NCBI RefSeq assembly: GCF_029960785.1
Contig: NZ_JASBQE010000105.1
Span: 1-40,955 of the forward strand
DNA length: 40,955 nucleotides
Direction: 5' to 3'
From: Polyangium sp. 15x6
GTDB taxonomy: Bacteria; Myxococcota_A; Polyangia; Polyangiales; Polyangiaceae
Below are positions 27,401 to 34,520 of the stretch, in pieces. The number at the start of each line of letters is the position of its first letter. The stretch's first letter is position 1. The translations under genes were made by a program, and so were the position numbers. The notes beneath the pieces were generated by a model. The model saw only the letters and a program-made list of their open reading frames with translations. It was not told the DNA's origin and made no database searches.

Positions 27401-27501
27401 GTATCCGCGCGGACCTCGAGGACGCGCACGGCGGAGACGAGCGAGCGGAGGCGCACGAGGAAAACGGCCTCGTGATCGGGGGCAGGCGCAGGATCGTTCA
27501 C
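24478..27501 (-). CDS. DUF4132 family protein (MolR/YehI-like)
   Basis: This is a 1007-aa cytoplasmic protein. Residues ~80-480 are Ala/Leu-rich helical-repeat-like sequence (RAEQAFQALEAFFEEIGPDA and similar). The C-terminal ~300 residues fit DUF4132: RLLEDRMIRAAPLTADELAW, LLDDPLHASLLRHLVLAI, a DVELVHPARLPD box, then VWRALTGDLGVKQELPQLFRD, where the family has a conserved trypto­phan-rich segment ending in QPFxQLxRE. E. coli YehI/MolR belongs here; its biochemical role is unknown. The GTG start overlaps the stop of the 110-aa gene (GTGA), placing it in the VWA-SWIM operon. Assignment rests on motif memory; the helical part has no assigned function. Confidence 0.8.
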   Translation of the reverse strand: MNDPAPAPDHEAVFLVRLRSLVSAVRVLEVRADTWPARRVVEQHEGYFAEDALFLRFEPREEVPFPLRLHGERPEDATHHERVRRASRVFLRATALAEARPRRAEQAFQALEAFFEEIGPDAAASMWLEAARTFLALGDEEHATRSLRRLARLARRAPVSAALLVAVVSSPRHGKILPGELVDVAAEHAGPDAGLSLRLDVLRRLLEAGSDVPPGTIAALTNAAQTSGDLAAAASRIDAALLGCFGLPGTWAPAGEASLVRARLQALWALSHASGDHGSHVRSGLASALRATWGDLDTARLAAVLDTLLPASPSDDTSLLLAVTVRLLGALARATNPPAEDTCIRALLHLAEITPTNLFSHADGLGPALADAFDKPTSRPLLAALLADLDASTRRALSETLDLAADARLGPAETTPPPRSGTRTRRVRSLARWLPAPLVTATLAALAASSEAAASAAVAASPALAFVWALRLVGLAEDERTSLDLAEDALSLAEVLAQHIDPRLVTTTTVAAADPSLQLAHPDPAALLRGVALSRASLADRGVLRPERWPAPALPGLSDPRDARFVFLAWALSSLDAHEAGTHHLAFARVADATPLVRTGAGRLLPSPLALRGVSPSLTRLAATNLLRIPTADEPSLRDVVLLCSPRELAEAFARDVGVSPRLLAEPPPVVPTYLDPPLPLVPRDLPLPDDDPARPLAALVPRRTSLAPAPVPTRDPALPLSPVIAGHVVSLGPRGEIIVTAGGASSPLRRVPSAVRKDERYRALVRGRRAERARRHEAVRLLEDRMIRAAPLTADELAWLLDDPLHASLLRHLVLAIRPRDPGPPRDLALLWTWDPTRGLGVVPLDYDARWIGWTDVELVHPARLPDVAVWRALTGDLGVKQELPQLFRDLRGVPDDELDRTESHALARRLASAAALRRALVDEGFSTGSGLATRTFVHQPWSSTFTAWFDPGSPPWPRDATFSGAFGFCDPRGVPLPFTAIPRPLVCEARASIDRALARAAPRAR

Positions 27502-27830
27502 GGCGCCTCCGGGTCGTCGTCTTCGGCCCCGAACGCGGAGAGCAGCGCACCGCGCGCGAGCCGGGCGGAGAGCGCCTCGATGCGGTCGTAGGACGCGAGC
27601 AGCGCCTCGGCGAGCGTCACGCTCGGCTGCGGACCGCGCCCCGCTTGCGCTTCGAGCGCCGCGGCCACGGCTTCGAGGCGCGTCGCGAGGTCGAACAGGC
27701 CGATCGAGCGCGCGTCCGCCGAGAGCCGCCGGAACGAGATCGCGCGGTGCTCGGTGCGTTCGAGCGCGCCGGCCGCGGCGAGCTCCTCGATCGCCGCGCG
27801 CGCTTGCCTCGCGAGGCGATCGGGGATCAT
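27498..27830 (-). CDS. Unrecognised 110-aa helical protein between SWIM and DUF4132
   Basis: This is a 110-aa, probably all-helical, soluble protein (MIPDRLARQARAAIEELAA, then ISFRRLSADARSIGLFDLAT, then a Leu/Ala-rich helix and an acidic tail DDDPEAP). I do not recognise it. The start ATG 27830 overlaps the SWIM gene stop (ATGA), and its own stop overlaps the GTG of DUF4132 (GTGA). That tight coupling on both sides supports a real gene and a stoichiometric role with its neighbours, perhaps as an adaptor. Open frame upstream to 29099 is shadow of the SWIM gene. Confidence 0.75.
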   Translation of the reverse strand: MIPDRLARQARAAIEELAAAGALERTEHRAISFRRLSADARSIGLFDLATRLEAVAAALEAQAGRGPQPSVTLAEALLASYDRIEALSARLARGALLSAFGAEDDDPEAP

Positions 27831-29239
27831 CGCGTCACCTCGAGCGCAGGATCCACGACGTCGAGCGTGAGATCGATCGTCGAGCCGTCCGCGAGCATCG
27901 CCGTGATCGGCTCGATCACGAGCGAGCCTCCTTCGCGGGCGAGGCGGACGCAGAGAAAGCGCGGCGGCCTCGCGGCGCGGCTCAGCACTTCGAGGTTGTC
28001 GAACAGGAGCGCGCGCTCCTCCCGGAACGAGAGCGAGGTGCGGAGCTCCACGCCTGCGCCGATGCGCATGCGTACCGAGAGCTGCTGCGTCGCGTGATCG
28101 AAGTCGCTCGGGGACAACCCCTGCACCGGCAGGAGCACGATCGGCGACGAGCGCGGGGGGCGGCCGAGCGCGTCGAAGTCGAGGCTCCGGCCGAGCCGCG
28201 ACGCGTCCTCGGGGCCCGCGAGGACGTGGAGCGCGAGGCGGTCGTCGCCCCAGGGGAGCGCCGGCCGCAGGGCCACGCTCGTCGCGCGGCTGCCCGAGAG
28301 GCGCCCGTGCGAGGGCGCGATCCGCGCGCCGGAGAGCGTGAACCGACCCCGCGCGAAGTCCCGCATCGTGAGGCCACTCCGCGCGAACGCGGGCCCGGCC
28401 GCGAGCCCCTCCGCCCACGTCCGCGGATCCGCGGGCCGCGCGGGTTTTCCCTTCGTGAGCAGCGTCCGCGCGAGGACGCGATCCTCGCCGAGCACGGCCA
28501 CGTACGCCGTGACGCCCGCGACGCCTCCCGCTGCGACCCATGCTTCGAGCCCGAGCCCCTGCACCTCGATCGGCGGGACCTCGACGTACGCGCGTTGCGA
28601 CGCGCCCGCGATGTCCTCGAGCGGCAGCGCGCCCGTGTTCGCGCGGAGCGCGCGCCCGAGGTTTCGCGTGACGGCGAGCTCTCGGAGCGCGTCCGCCTCG
28701 GCCGCGCCCGCGTCCGGGCCGCCTTGGGCCGGCAAGAGCGCCGCGAGCCGATCGAGGGATCGCGCGAGCCTGCCGAGGCCCGCGTCGCGTGGTCCACGCG
28801 CTCGCGGACGCATCGCAGCCGCGCGCGCGGCGAGCTCGCGCACCCGATCCCCCGAGACACGCGCCGCCCGCCCTAGGCCGAGCGTCACGATCTCCGCCAC
28901 GAGCGTGTCCACCTCGGCCAGGATCGGCGCGAACCGCGCGGCGTCCTCCGCGGGCAGCGGCTCCGCCTTCGAGGGCTCGGGGAACACGAGGGCCGGCGGC
29001 GGTTCCGTGGGGCCCGCGCGTCCGCCGAGATCCCGCGCCCGTTCGTCGCCGCGCGCGACCAGCCGATGCAGACACGTCGGCGCGTCCCCCATCGGGCAAT
29101 CACACCCGACGCGGCCGTCGCGCCACGTGACCGTCGCGTCCCCTACCCGCGCGCGGCCTTCGCCCATCGGCACCGCCACGAGCTCGGTCCGCGCCGCCGC
29201 GCGACGCATCCCGGCCGGCGCATCCCGGCGGCTCGTCAC
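27827..29239 (-). CDS. SWIM zinc-finger protein (YehQ-like)
   Basis: This is a 470-aa protein. The N-terminal SWIM finger is Cys46-x-Cys48-x7-Cys56-x-His58 (CDCPMGDAPTCLH), a zinc-binding module linked to DNA or protein contact. The rest, to about residue 460, is a mix of helices and beta strands with no motif I recognise. The start GTG 29239 overlaps the VWA stop (GTGA) and gives VTSRRDAPAGMRR; longer frames are shadows of the VWA gene. SWIM proteins next to VWA and MoxR genes are a known neighbourhood (E. coli yehP-yehQ, from memory). This one may recruit the complex to a target. The 110-aa gene follows with a 4-bp overlap. Confidence 0.85.
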   Translation of the reverse strand: MTSRRDAPAGMRRAAARTELVAVPMGEGRARVGDATVTWRDGRVGCDCPMGDAPTCLHRLVARGDERARDLGGRAGPTEPPPALVFPEPSKAEPLPAEDAARFAPILAEVDTLVAEIVTLGLGRAARVSGDRVRELAARAAAMRPRARGPRDAGLGRLARSLDRLAALLPAQGGPDAGAAEADALRELAVTRNLGRALRANTGALPLEDIAGASQRAYVEVPPIEVQGLGLEAWVAAGGVAGVTAYVAVLGEDRVLARTLLTKGKPARPADPRTWAEGLAAGPAFARSGLTMRDFARGRFTLSGARIAPSHGRLSGSRATSVALRPALPWGDDRLALHVLAGPEDASRLGRSLDFDALGRPPRSSPIVLLPVQGLSPSDFDHATQQLSVRMRIGAGVELRTSLSFREERALLFDNLEVLSRAARPPRFLCVRLAREGGSLVIEPITAMLADGSTIDLTLDVVDPALEVTR

Positions 29240-30393
29240 GCCTCGCCCCCGCGCACGTGACGCCCGACCCAGGCCGCGAGCTCCCGCGGCGTCATGGCGG
29301 CGATCGGCATGCCGAGCGTCGCGAGCGCTCCGGTGACGCGGCGATCGAAGCCGCCCGCGCCCTTGTCGCCGAGGGCCACGAGCCCGAGCACCGTCACCCC
29401 GGCGTCGAGCAGATCCTTCACCCGCGTGACGAGCGCGCCGAGCGCGCCTCCCTCGCGGAAATCCGAGATCAAGACGACGAGCGTGCGCCGCGGCTCCGCG
29501 ACCAGGCTCGCGGCGTACCCCACGGCCCGCGAGAGCAACGTCCCGCCCCCGAGCTGCAGCGAGAACAAGACTTCCACCGGATCTCCGGCGATCTCCGTCA
29601 TGTCCACCACGTGCGTGTCGAACACGACGAGGCGAAGATCGAGCGACGGGACCGACGCGAAGATCGCCGCGAGGATCGCCGCCTGCACGACGCTGTCCAC
29701 CATCGATCCGCTCTGATCGAGCAGGACGATGAGCCTGTGGCGCGTCTGCCTGGCGAGCCGCCGCCGGAACACGAGCCGCTCGACGCCGAGCACGCCGCGC
29801 GCGCGGTCGTAGTGCCGGAGGTTTTCCCGTACGGTGCGCCGCGCGTCGAGGTTCGCGAGCACGCGCAGGTTCGTCCGGCCGCGTGGCCCGGACGGACCCG
29901 TGAGCGAAGGAGCGAGCTCCTTGGCGAGCGCGCGCGAAAGGTCGCGCACGGCCTCCTCGATGAGCCGCCTGGCCGCGGGGAGCGAGGCTTCGGGGATCTG
30001 CCCGCGCAGCCGCACGAGGAGCGCGAGGATCGCGGGTGAAGGCGTCACCGAGGCGAGGGCCGCCGGATCTTCGAGCAGCGCCGCGAGCCCGTGCCGCGCC
30101 GCCGCGTCCTCCTCCATCACCACGCGCGCCTCGGGCGGGAAGAGCTCTTCCACGCTCGCGAGCCACGTCGAAGGCCGGAGCACGCTCGGCCCGAGGCCGG
30201 CGCCGCGCGCGCCCTCGTGTGACGGGCCGCGCCGGAACGCGCGGTCGTAGAGGAACGAGAGATCCTCGTCGATCCGCAGGAGCACCTCGTCCCCTTCGAG
30301 GGGGCTGCCGAGCGAGCTGTCGGCGAAGCGCCCGAAGAGGAGCCGCAGCCGCCGCGCCGCCTCGCGCTTCTTGTCGTCCGCGCCCGCCGTCAT
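29236..30393 (-). CDS. VWA-domain protein (YehP-like)
   Basis: This is a 385-aa protein, close to the size of E. coli YehP. The N-terminal ~200 residues are helical. The VWA domain begins at about residue 220 with an intact MIDAS motif, Asp226-x-Ser228-x-Ser230 (LLDQSGSMVDS), and continues through VVFDTHVVDMT and LVVLISDFREGG. The metal site binds Mg2+ and partner acidic residues, and VWA proteins are the usual partners of MoxR AAA+ ATPases, here encoded at 37016-38191. The start ATG 30393 overlaps the TGA of the upstream membrane glycosyltransferase (ATGA), and the stop overlaps the SWIM GTG. Confidence 0.92.
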   Translation of the reverse strand: MTAGADDKKREAARRLRLLFGRFADSSLGSPLEGDEVLLRIDEDLSFLYDRAFRRGPSHEGARGAGLGPSVLRPSTWLASVEELFPPEARVVMEEDAAARHGLAALLEDPAALASVTPSPAILALLVRLRGQIPEASLPAARRLIEEAVRDLSRALAKELAPSLTGPSGPRGRTNLRVLANLDARRTVRENLRHYDRARGVLGVERLVFRRRLARQTRHRLIVLLDQSGSMVDSVVQAAILAAIFASVPSLDLRLVVFDTHVVDMTEIAGDPVEVLFSLQLGGGTLLSRAVGYAASLVAEPRRTLVVLISDFREGGALGALVTRVKDLLDAGVTVLGLVALGDKGAGGFDRRVTGALATLGMPIAAMTPRELAAWVGRHVRGGEA

Positions 30394-32444
30394 CGCGCCT
30401 CTCCGCTGCACGCGACGAGCCGCGCCGTGGGCGCTTCCATCAGCACCTCGCACCGCGCGAGCGCGTCGTGCACCGGCGCGAGGATGAACGCGTCCCGCTC
30501 GATGACGAGCGTCGGTCCTTCGGCGATCGCGGCGAGGAGGTTGTCCCTGGCTGCTTCGGCCGATCGCTCGTCCATCCGATGCACCTGCACGAGTGGCAGG
30601 ATACGGCGTCCCGCGTCTTCCAGGACGAACTCCCCCGAGACCTCGGTCCCGGGCCAGGCAGCGGGCGCGTTCGTGGCGCGCTGGAGGTAATACGCGAGCA
30701 GGGTCGCGTCGTAATGCGCCACCGTGACGATGCGCTTCTCCGAGCGGCTCGCGGCGAGCGCGGCGAAGCGCGGCATGAACGCGTCCACGTCGGGCAAGTA
30801 GGTGAGGTGCGGGCGAGGCGCGTCGAGGACCATCAGCATCGACAGCGCAGCGCCGCCGAGCGCCGACCAGACCCACGCCGGGACATGTCGGTGCGGCGCG
30901 ACCGCGAGCGCGAACACGAGCGCCGGCGCCACGGCTGCGAAGTAATAGGTCTGCACGCGCGCCACCTTCGCGGCGAGCGTGATGCCGATCGCGGTCACGA
31001 GCGCCGCGCCCACGGCCAGCACGGGCCCCGCGCATCGCGGCGCCCCGAGCCCGAGCATCGCGGCGGCGCCCGCGAGAAGCACGACCCCCGGGCCCACGCA
31101 CTTCATCGTCTCGCCGAGCAGCCCGAGCAGCATCGGAATCGGCGCGTGGCTCCCCCACGCGAGATCCGGAAATCGCTCCGCGACCTCACGCGCGCCGTGA
31201 TCCCGCACGGCCGTCACCCCGAGCAAGACGAACGCCGGCGCCCCCAGCGCCGCCCCCACGCCGATCGGAAGCGCCACGTTCCGCAGCGGTGTGCGCGCCG
31301 CGACGAGCCCGAGAAGCACGCCCGCGATCACGAGCGGCGCGAGGTAGTACGTCCACGCGAGCAGCGCCGTCGACGCGGCGAGGCCGATCCGCGCCGCGCG
31401 TGAGGGCGCGTTCGCGAGCCGCGCCGCGAACGCGCACGTGACCACCACGAGCAGCCCGAACAGCGGGATTTCGCTCACCTCGCGGGAGCGCGCCACGAGC
31501 TCCGGGCTCACGGCCACCACGACCGCCGCGATCGCCCCGAGCGGACCCGCGCGTCCTCGCACGAGCCGCGCGCCCCACACGATCGCCGGCGCCAAGAGCG
31601 CCCCCGCGATCGCCGCCGGCGCGCGCATCACCGCCTCGGAACCCCCGAACGTTCCGGCCGCGTGCAGCACGACGAACCACAGCGGTGGGTGCCGATCCTC
31701 GAGCCCCTTGCCCGTCAGGATCTCGCCGAGCGGCAGCGTCCCCGTGAAGAGCCGCTGCACGTCCTGGTCGTGCACGAACGGCAGATCGAGGTGCAACATC
31801 CGCAGCACGAGCCCGAGCCCGAAGAGCGCGGCTGCAACGATCGCATCCCCTCTCCGGAGCGAGCCGAGGAGCCCCATCGCGACCGCGAGCAGCGCCGGCA
31901 CCACGATCGCGCGCGTCCCGACGAGCCGCGCGAGCACACGCGCCACGAGCGGCGGCTCCGGCTCGGCCGCGAGCGGGATCAACGGGACGGGATCGAGCCC
32001 CGTGTCGTTCCGGTCGATCGCGTCGCGGAGCGCCTGCGTCACCGCTTCCAGATCCTCGATGGGTGCCTGCGATCGCGGCGTCTCGTAGGCGACACCAAAA
32101 CGCTTCGTCTCGCGCACGCCGGGCCATCGCCCCCGATCCACGACGTGCAATTCGATCCGACCCGCGGGCCCGTCCGGGCCGGCCTCGCGCCGCGCCGTGA
32201 AGATCACGTCCTGCTCCTCGCCCCGCCGCGGTGGAGACAGGTGATAGCCACGCGCGACGACCGCTCCCGGAGCGAGCGGGAGGACGAGATCCTCCCACGT
32301 CGCCTTCCTCGGCGCTTTCGTTTCAGGCCAAAGCAAGAGCGAGGCCGCGAGGAGCGACGTCACGGCGAGGAGCGCGCGGATCCAGGGGCTCACCGCGATC
32401 GCCCTCGCCCTCCGGAGGGCACCGCGCCATTCTCGCTCTGCCAT
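30390..32444 (-). CDS. GT-C / family-39-like membrane glycosyltransferase
   Basis: This is a 684-aa polytopic membrane protein. One N-terminal membrane segment (ALLAVTSLLAASLLLW) is followed by a ~150-aa soluble insert and then about ten hydrophobic segments. RMLHLDLPFVHDQDVQRLF supplies the acidic pair expected in the first periplasmic loop of GT-C enzymes, and EDRHPPLWFVVLH matches the DRHPPL-type motif of GT39/ArnT-like transferases. A C-terminal ~150-aa soluble domain follows. Such enzymes transfer a sugar from a polyprenyl-phosphate donor to protein or lipid. Its stop overlaps the VWA ATG, which is unexpected for this family in a MoxR/VWA operon. It is divergent from the phosphoesterase gene. 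Confidence 0.85.
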   Translation of the reverse strand: MAEREWRGALRRARAIAVSPWIRALLAVTSLLAASLLLWPETKAPRKATWEDLVLPLAPGAVVARGYHLSPPRRGEEQDVIFTARREAGPDGPAGRIELHVVDRGRWPGVRETKRFGVAYETPRSQAPIEDLEAVTQALRDAIDRNDTGLDPVPLIPLAAEPEPPLVARVLARLVGTRAIVVPALLAVAMGLLGSLRRGDAIVAAALFGLGLVLRMLHLDLPFVHDQDVQRLFTGTLPLGEILTGKGLEDRHPPLWFVVLHAAGTFGGSEAVMRAPAAIAGALLAPAIVWGARLVRGRAGPLGAIAAVVVAVSPELVARSREVSEIPLFGLLVVVTCAFAARLANAPSRAARIGLAASTALLAWTYYLAPLVIAGVLLGLVAARTPLRNVALPIGVGAALGAPAFVLLGVTAVRDHGAREVAERFPDLAWGSHAPIPMLLGLLGETMKCVGPGVVLLAGAAAMLGLGAPRCAGPVLAVGAALVTAIGITLAAKVARVQTYYFAAVAPALVFALAVAPHRHVPAWVWSALGGAALSMLMVLDAPRPHLTYLPDVDAFMPRFAALAASRSEKRIVTVAHYDATLLAYYLQRATNAPAAWPGTEVSGEFVLEDAGRRILPLVQVHRMDERSAEAARDNLLAAIAEGPTLVIERDAFILAPVHDALARCEVLMEAPTARLVACSGEAR

Positions 32445-32581
32445 CCGCCGGCTCGGACGCTAGACGACGGGTTCACGCGGGTAAAGTGGACAGCACGGGA
32501 AGGCCTGGAGCCCTCGGGATCCTCGCGCGAGCGAGCGGCGAATCCCGGGCAAAAGCCATAGCTTGTGTGCCCCCGCGCCTT

Positions 32582-32587
32582 ATACTG
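32582..32587 (+). promoter_or_regulatory. Candidate -10 box giving a leaderless phosphoesterase mRNA
   Basis: TATACT lies 8 nt before the GTG start at 32595, and no Shine-Dalgarno sequence precedes that start (CTGATCCCTC). A transcript beginning about 7 nt after the box would be leaderless or nearly so. A convincing -35 is not visible. Confidence 0.35.
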
Positions 32588-32594
32588 ATCCCTC

Positions 32595-33596
32595 GTGCCG
32601 AGCACCCCTCCTCCTGAAGGCTTGCTCCTCGAGCAGTTCCGCGGTCGTCTCCCCGGCGACGAGACCGTCACATCGCCCACGACGATCGAACGCGCGAAGA
32701 CGCGCATCCAGGTCCGGCGCTTCGCCGGCCCCGCGCATTACACCGAGCACCTCTCCCACCTGCGTATCGCGCACCTGACCGACCTCCACGTCGGCCGCGT
32801 GACCCCGTGGGCGGTGCAGCTCGCGGCGGTCGAGCTGACCAACGCGGAGAAGCCCGACCTCGTCCTGCTCACGGGCGATTTCGTGTGCCACAGCCAGCAA
32901 TACCTCGACCGCCTCGAGGCCCTCGTGCGGCGCTTCGAGGCGCCCGTGATGGCGGTGCTCGGCAACCACGATTACTGGTCCGGCGCGGACGAGGTCCGTC
33001 ACGCCCTGCGCCGCGGCGGCGTCGAGATCCTCGACAATCGCCACACCATCATCGGCCTGCGCCACCAGATGCTCCAGGTCGTCGGCCTGGACGACGCGTA
33101 CACCGGCCACGCCCGCAGGGACGAAGCCTTGAAGGGTCTGCGCCGTGATCTGCCGACGATCGCCATGTCCCACATCGCCGAGGAGGCCGACGGGCTCTGG
33201 GCCCAGGGCGACATCCCGCTCGTCTTGTCCGGCCACACCCACGCCGGCCAGGTCACGCTCGCCCGCCTGCACGAGCTCGCGATCGGCAAGCTCGCGGGGC
33301 ATCGCTACGTGCACGGCCTCTACGGCAGCCGCAGGAGCGGCGGCGCGCATCCCGGCGCGGTGTACGTCGGCGCGGGCATCGGCGCGTCCGTCATGCCGAT
33401 TCGCCTCGGCGAACGAGGTCAGCGCGAGGTCGCGATCTTCGAGCTCGGCTACGAGCCCGGCGCGATCGAAGAGCACCACGACGAGCAGGACCCGCTGCCC
33501 GGCCGCCCGCCCACGCCCGAGATCATGGCCAAGCGCGCCGCCGCCGTGGTCGCCAAGCGCGAGAAGCGCGAGCGCAAGAAGCCCCGAACGAGCTAG
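32595..33596 (+). CDS. Calcineurin-like metallophosphoesterase
   Basis: This is a 333-aa enzyme with all metal-site motifs of the family: TDLHVG (Asp63, His65), TGDFV (Asp95), LGNHDYW (Asn124, His125), SHI (His193) and GHTHAGQ (His214, His216). It would hydrolyse phosphomonoesters or phosphodiesters using two metals; YkuE/YaeI-like members act on lipid-linked substrates such as UDP-diacylglucosamine, but no membrane anchor is obvious here. The C-terminus is Lys/Arg/Glu-rich (REKRERKKPR). The start GTG 32595 has no ribosome site, consistent with a leaderless message. It is the only plus-strand gene inside the MoxR/VWA region. Confidence 0.92.
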   Translation: MPSTPPPEGLLLEQFRGRLPGDETVTSPTTIERAKTRIQVRRFAGPAHYTEHLSHLRIAHLTDLHVGRVTPWAVQLAAVELTNAEKPDLVLLTGDFVCHSQQYLDRLEALVRRFEAPVMAVLGNHDYWSGADEVRHALRRGGVEILDNRHTIIGLRHQMLQVVGLDDAYTGHARRDEALKGLRRDLPTIAMSHIAEEADGLWAQGDIPLVLSGHTHAGQVTLARLHELAIGKLAGHRYVHGLYGSRRSGGAHPGAVYVGAGIGASVMPIRLGERGQREVAIFELGYEPGAIEEHHDEQDPLPGRPPTPEIMAKRAAAVVAKREKRERKKPRTS

Positions 33597-33978
33597 CAGA
33601 GCTCCGCACGCCCGGAGACGCCCTTGGCGCCGCGCCAAGAGGAGATCGGCGCGTCCGGAGGTGGCTTTGGCGCTGCGCCAAGAGAAGGTCGGCGCTTCCG
33701 GAGGTGGCTTTGGCGCTGCGCCAAGAGAAGGTCGGCGCGTCCGGAGGTGGCTTTGGCGCTGCGACAAGAGGAGGTCGGCGCGTCCGGAGATGGCTTTGGC
33801 GCCGCGCCAAGAGGAGGTCGGCGCGTCCGGAGATGGCTTTGGCGCTGTGCCAAGAGAAGGTCGGCGCGTCCGGAGATGGCTTTGGCGCCGCGCCAAGACG
33901 AGGTCGGCGCGGCCGGAGGTAGCTTTGGCGCTGCCCCAAGAGAAGGTCGGGATGTCCGGACCTCTCTTCGGCGCAGTG
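33592..33978. repeat. Array of 43-bp tandem repeats with embedded palindromes
   Basis: Eight 43-bp direct repeats run from 33635 to 33978, and a more diverged partial copy begins near 33592. They fill the space between the convergent phosphoesterase and peroxiredoxin genes. Most copies contain TTGGCGC-N-GCGCCAA across the unit junction, a 7-bp stem with a one-base centre, and a conserved GGCGCGTCCGGAG block. A few copies carry single changes in one palindrome arm. Because 43 is not a multiple of three, all frames stay open and produce long repetitive shadow ORFs that I do not call genes. There are no variable spacers, so it is not a CRISPR array. Function is unknown. Confidence 0.9.
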
Positions 33979-33990
33979 GATGTGAGGTCG

Positions 33991-34470
33991 CTAGCTGACT
34001 CGGGGCCGCTGCGCCTCGAACTTCCCGTGCACGAAGCGCAGGACGTCGTCGCGGTGCTTCTCCGCGCTGAGCTCGTGGTGGAAGATCGCCTCGATGCGCA
34101 TCTCGGGGCTCACCACGAACGTGTACCGCTGCGCCACGCCCACGACCGGCCAGAGGACGTCGTAGGCCCGCGCGATCCGCTTGTCCGCGTCCGCGATGAG
34201 GGAGAACGGCAGGTGGAGATCGCCGGCGAACTTGCACTGCGTGTCGCTGTCGTCCGTGCTCACCCCGACGAGGTTCGCGCCGGCCAGCAAGAGCTCGTTG
34301 TAGTTGTCCCGGAACAGGCGCGTCTCGCCCGTGCAGACCGGCGTGAACGCCTTCGGATAGAAGTACACGACGGTGCAAAGCCCCTCTTGCTTGGAGAGGA
34401 CGAACCGGTCGCCGGCGCTCGTCTGCGCGTCGATCTCCGGCGCGTGATCCCCGACCTTGAGCGAGCTCAT
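33991..34470 (-). CDS. Peroxiredoxin (AhpC/TSA, Bcp-like)
   Basis: This 159-aa thiol peroxidase has the thioredoxin-like start MSSLKVGDHAPEID, the peroxidatic Cys46 in FYPKAFTPVCTGE, the conserved Arg in the SFRD-like LFRDNY, and RYTFVVSPEMRIEAIF near the end. It reduces hydrogen peroxide and organic peroxides in the cytoplasm. The resolving Cys that classical Bcp carries five residues after the active Cys is absent (Arg here); Cys32 or Cys79 could serve, or it is a 1-Cys type. It lies 50 bp downstream of the DUF5682 gene on the same strand and so is probably read with the MoxR block. Confidence 0.92.
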   Translation of the reverse strand: MSSLKVGDHAPEIDAQTSAGDRFVLSKQEGLCTVVYFYPKAFTPVCTGETRLFRDNYNELLLAGANLVGVSTDDSDTQCKFAGDLHLPFSLIADADKRIARAYDVLWPVVGVAQRYTFVVSPEMRIEAIFHHELSAEKHRDDVLRFVHGKFEAQRPRVS

Positions 34471-34520
34471 CGAAAACAGGGGTAGCAAAGCGAGCGCGGC
34501 GCGTCGAGAGGCGCAGAAAG

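Noticed and set aside
33592-33978. Regular repeats resembling a CRISPR array
   Set aside because: The entire 43-bp unit is repeated with no unique spacers, and no cas genes are present.
33145-34485. Long open frames on both strands across the 43-bp repeats
   Set aside because: They join phosphoesterase or peroxiredoxin shadow frames with repeat translation. Openness follows from a stop-free 43-bp unit read in three frames.
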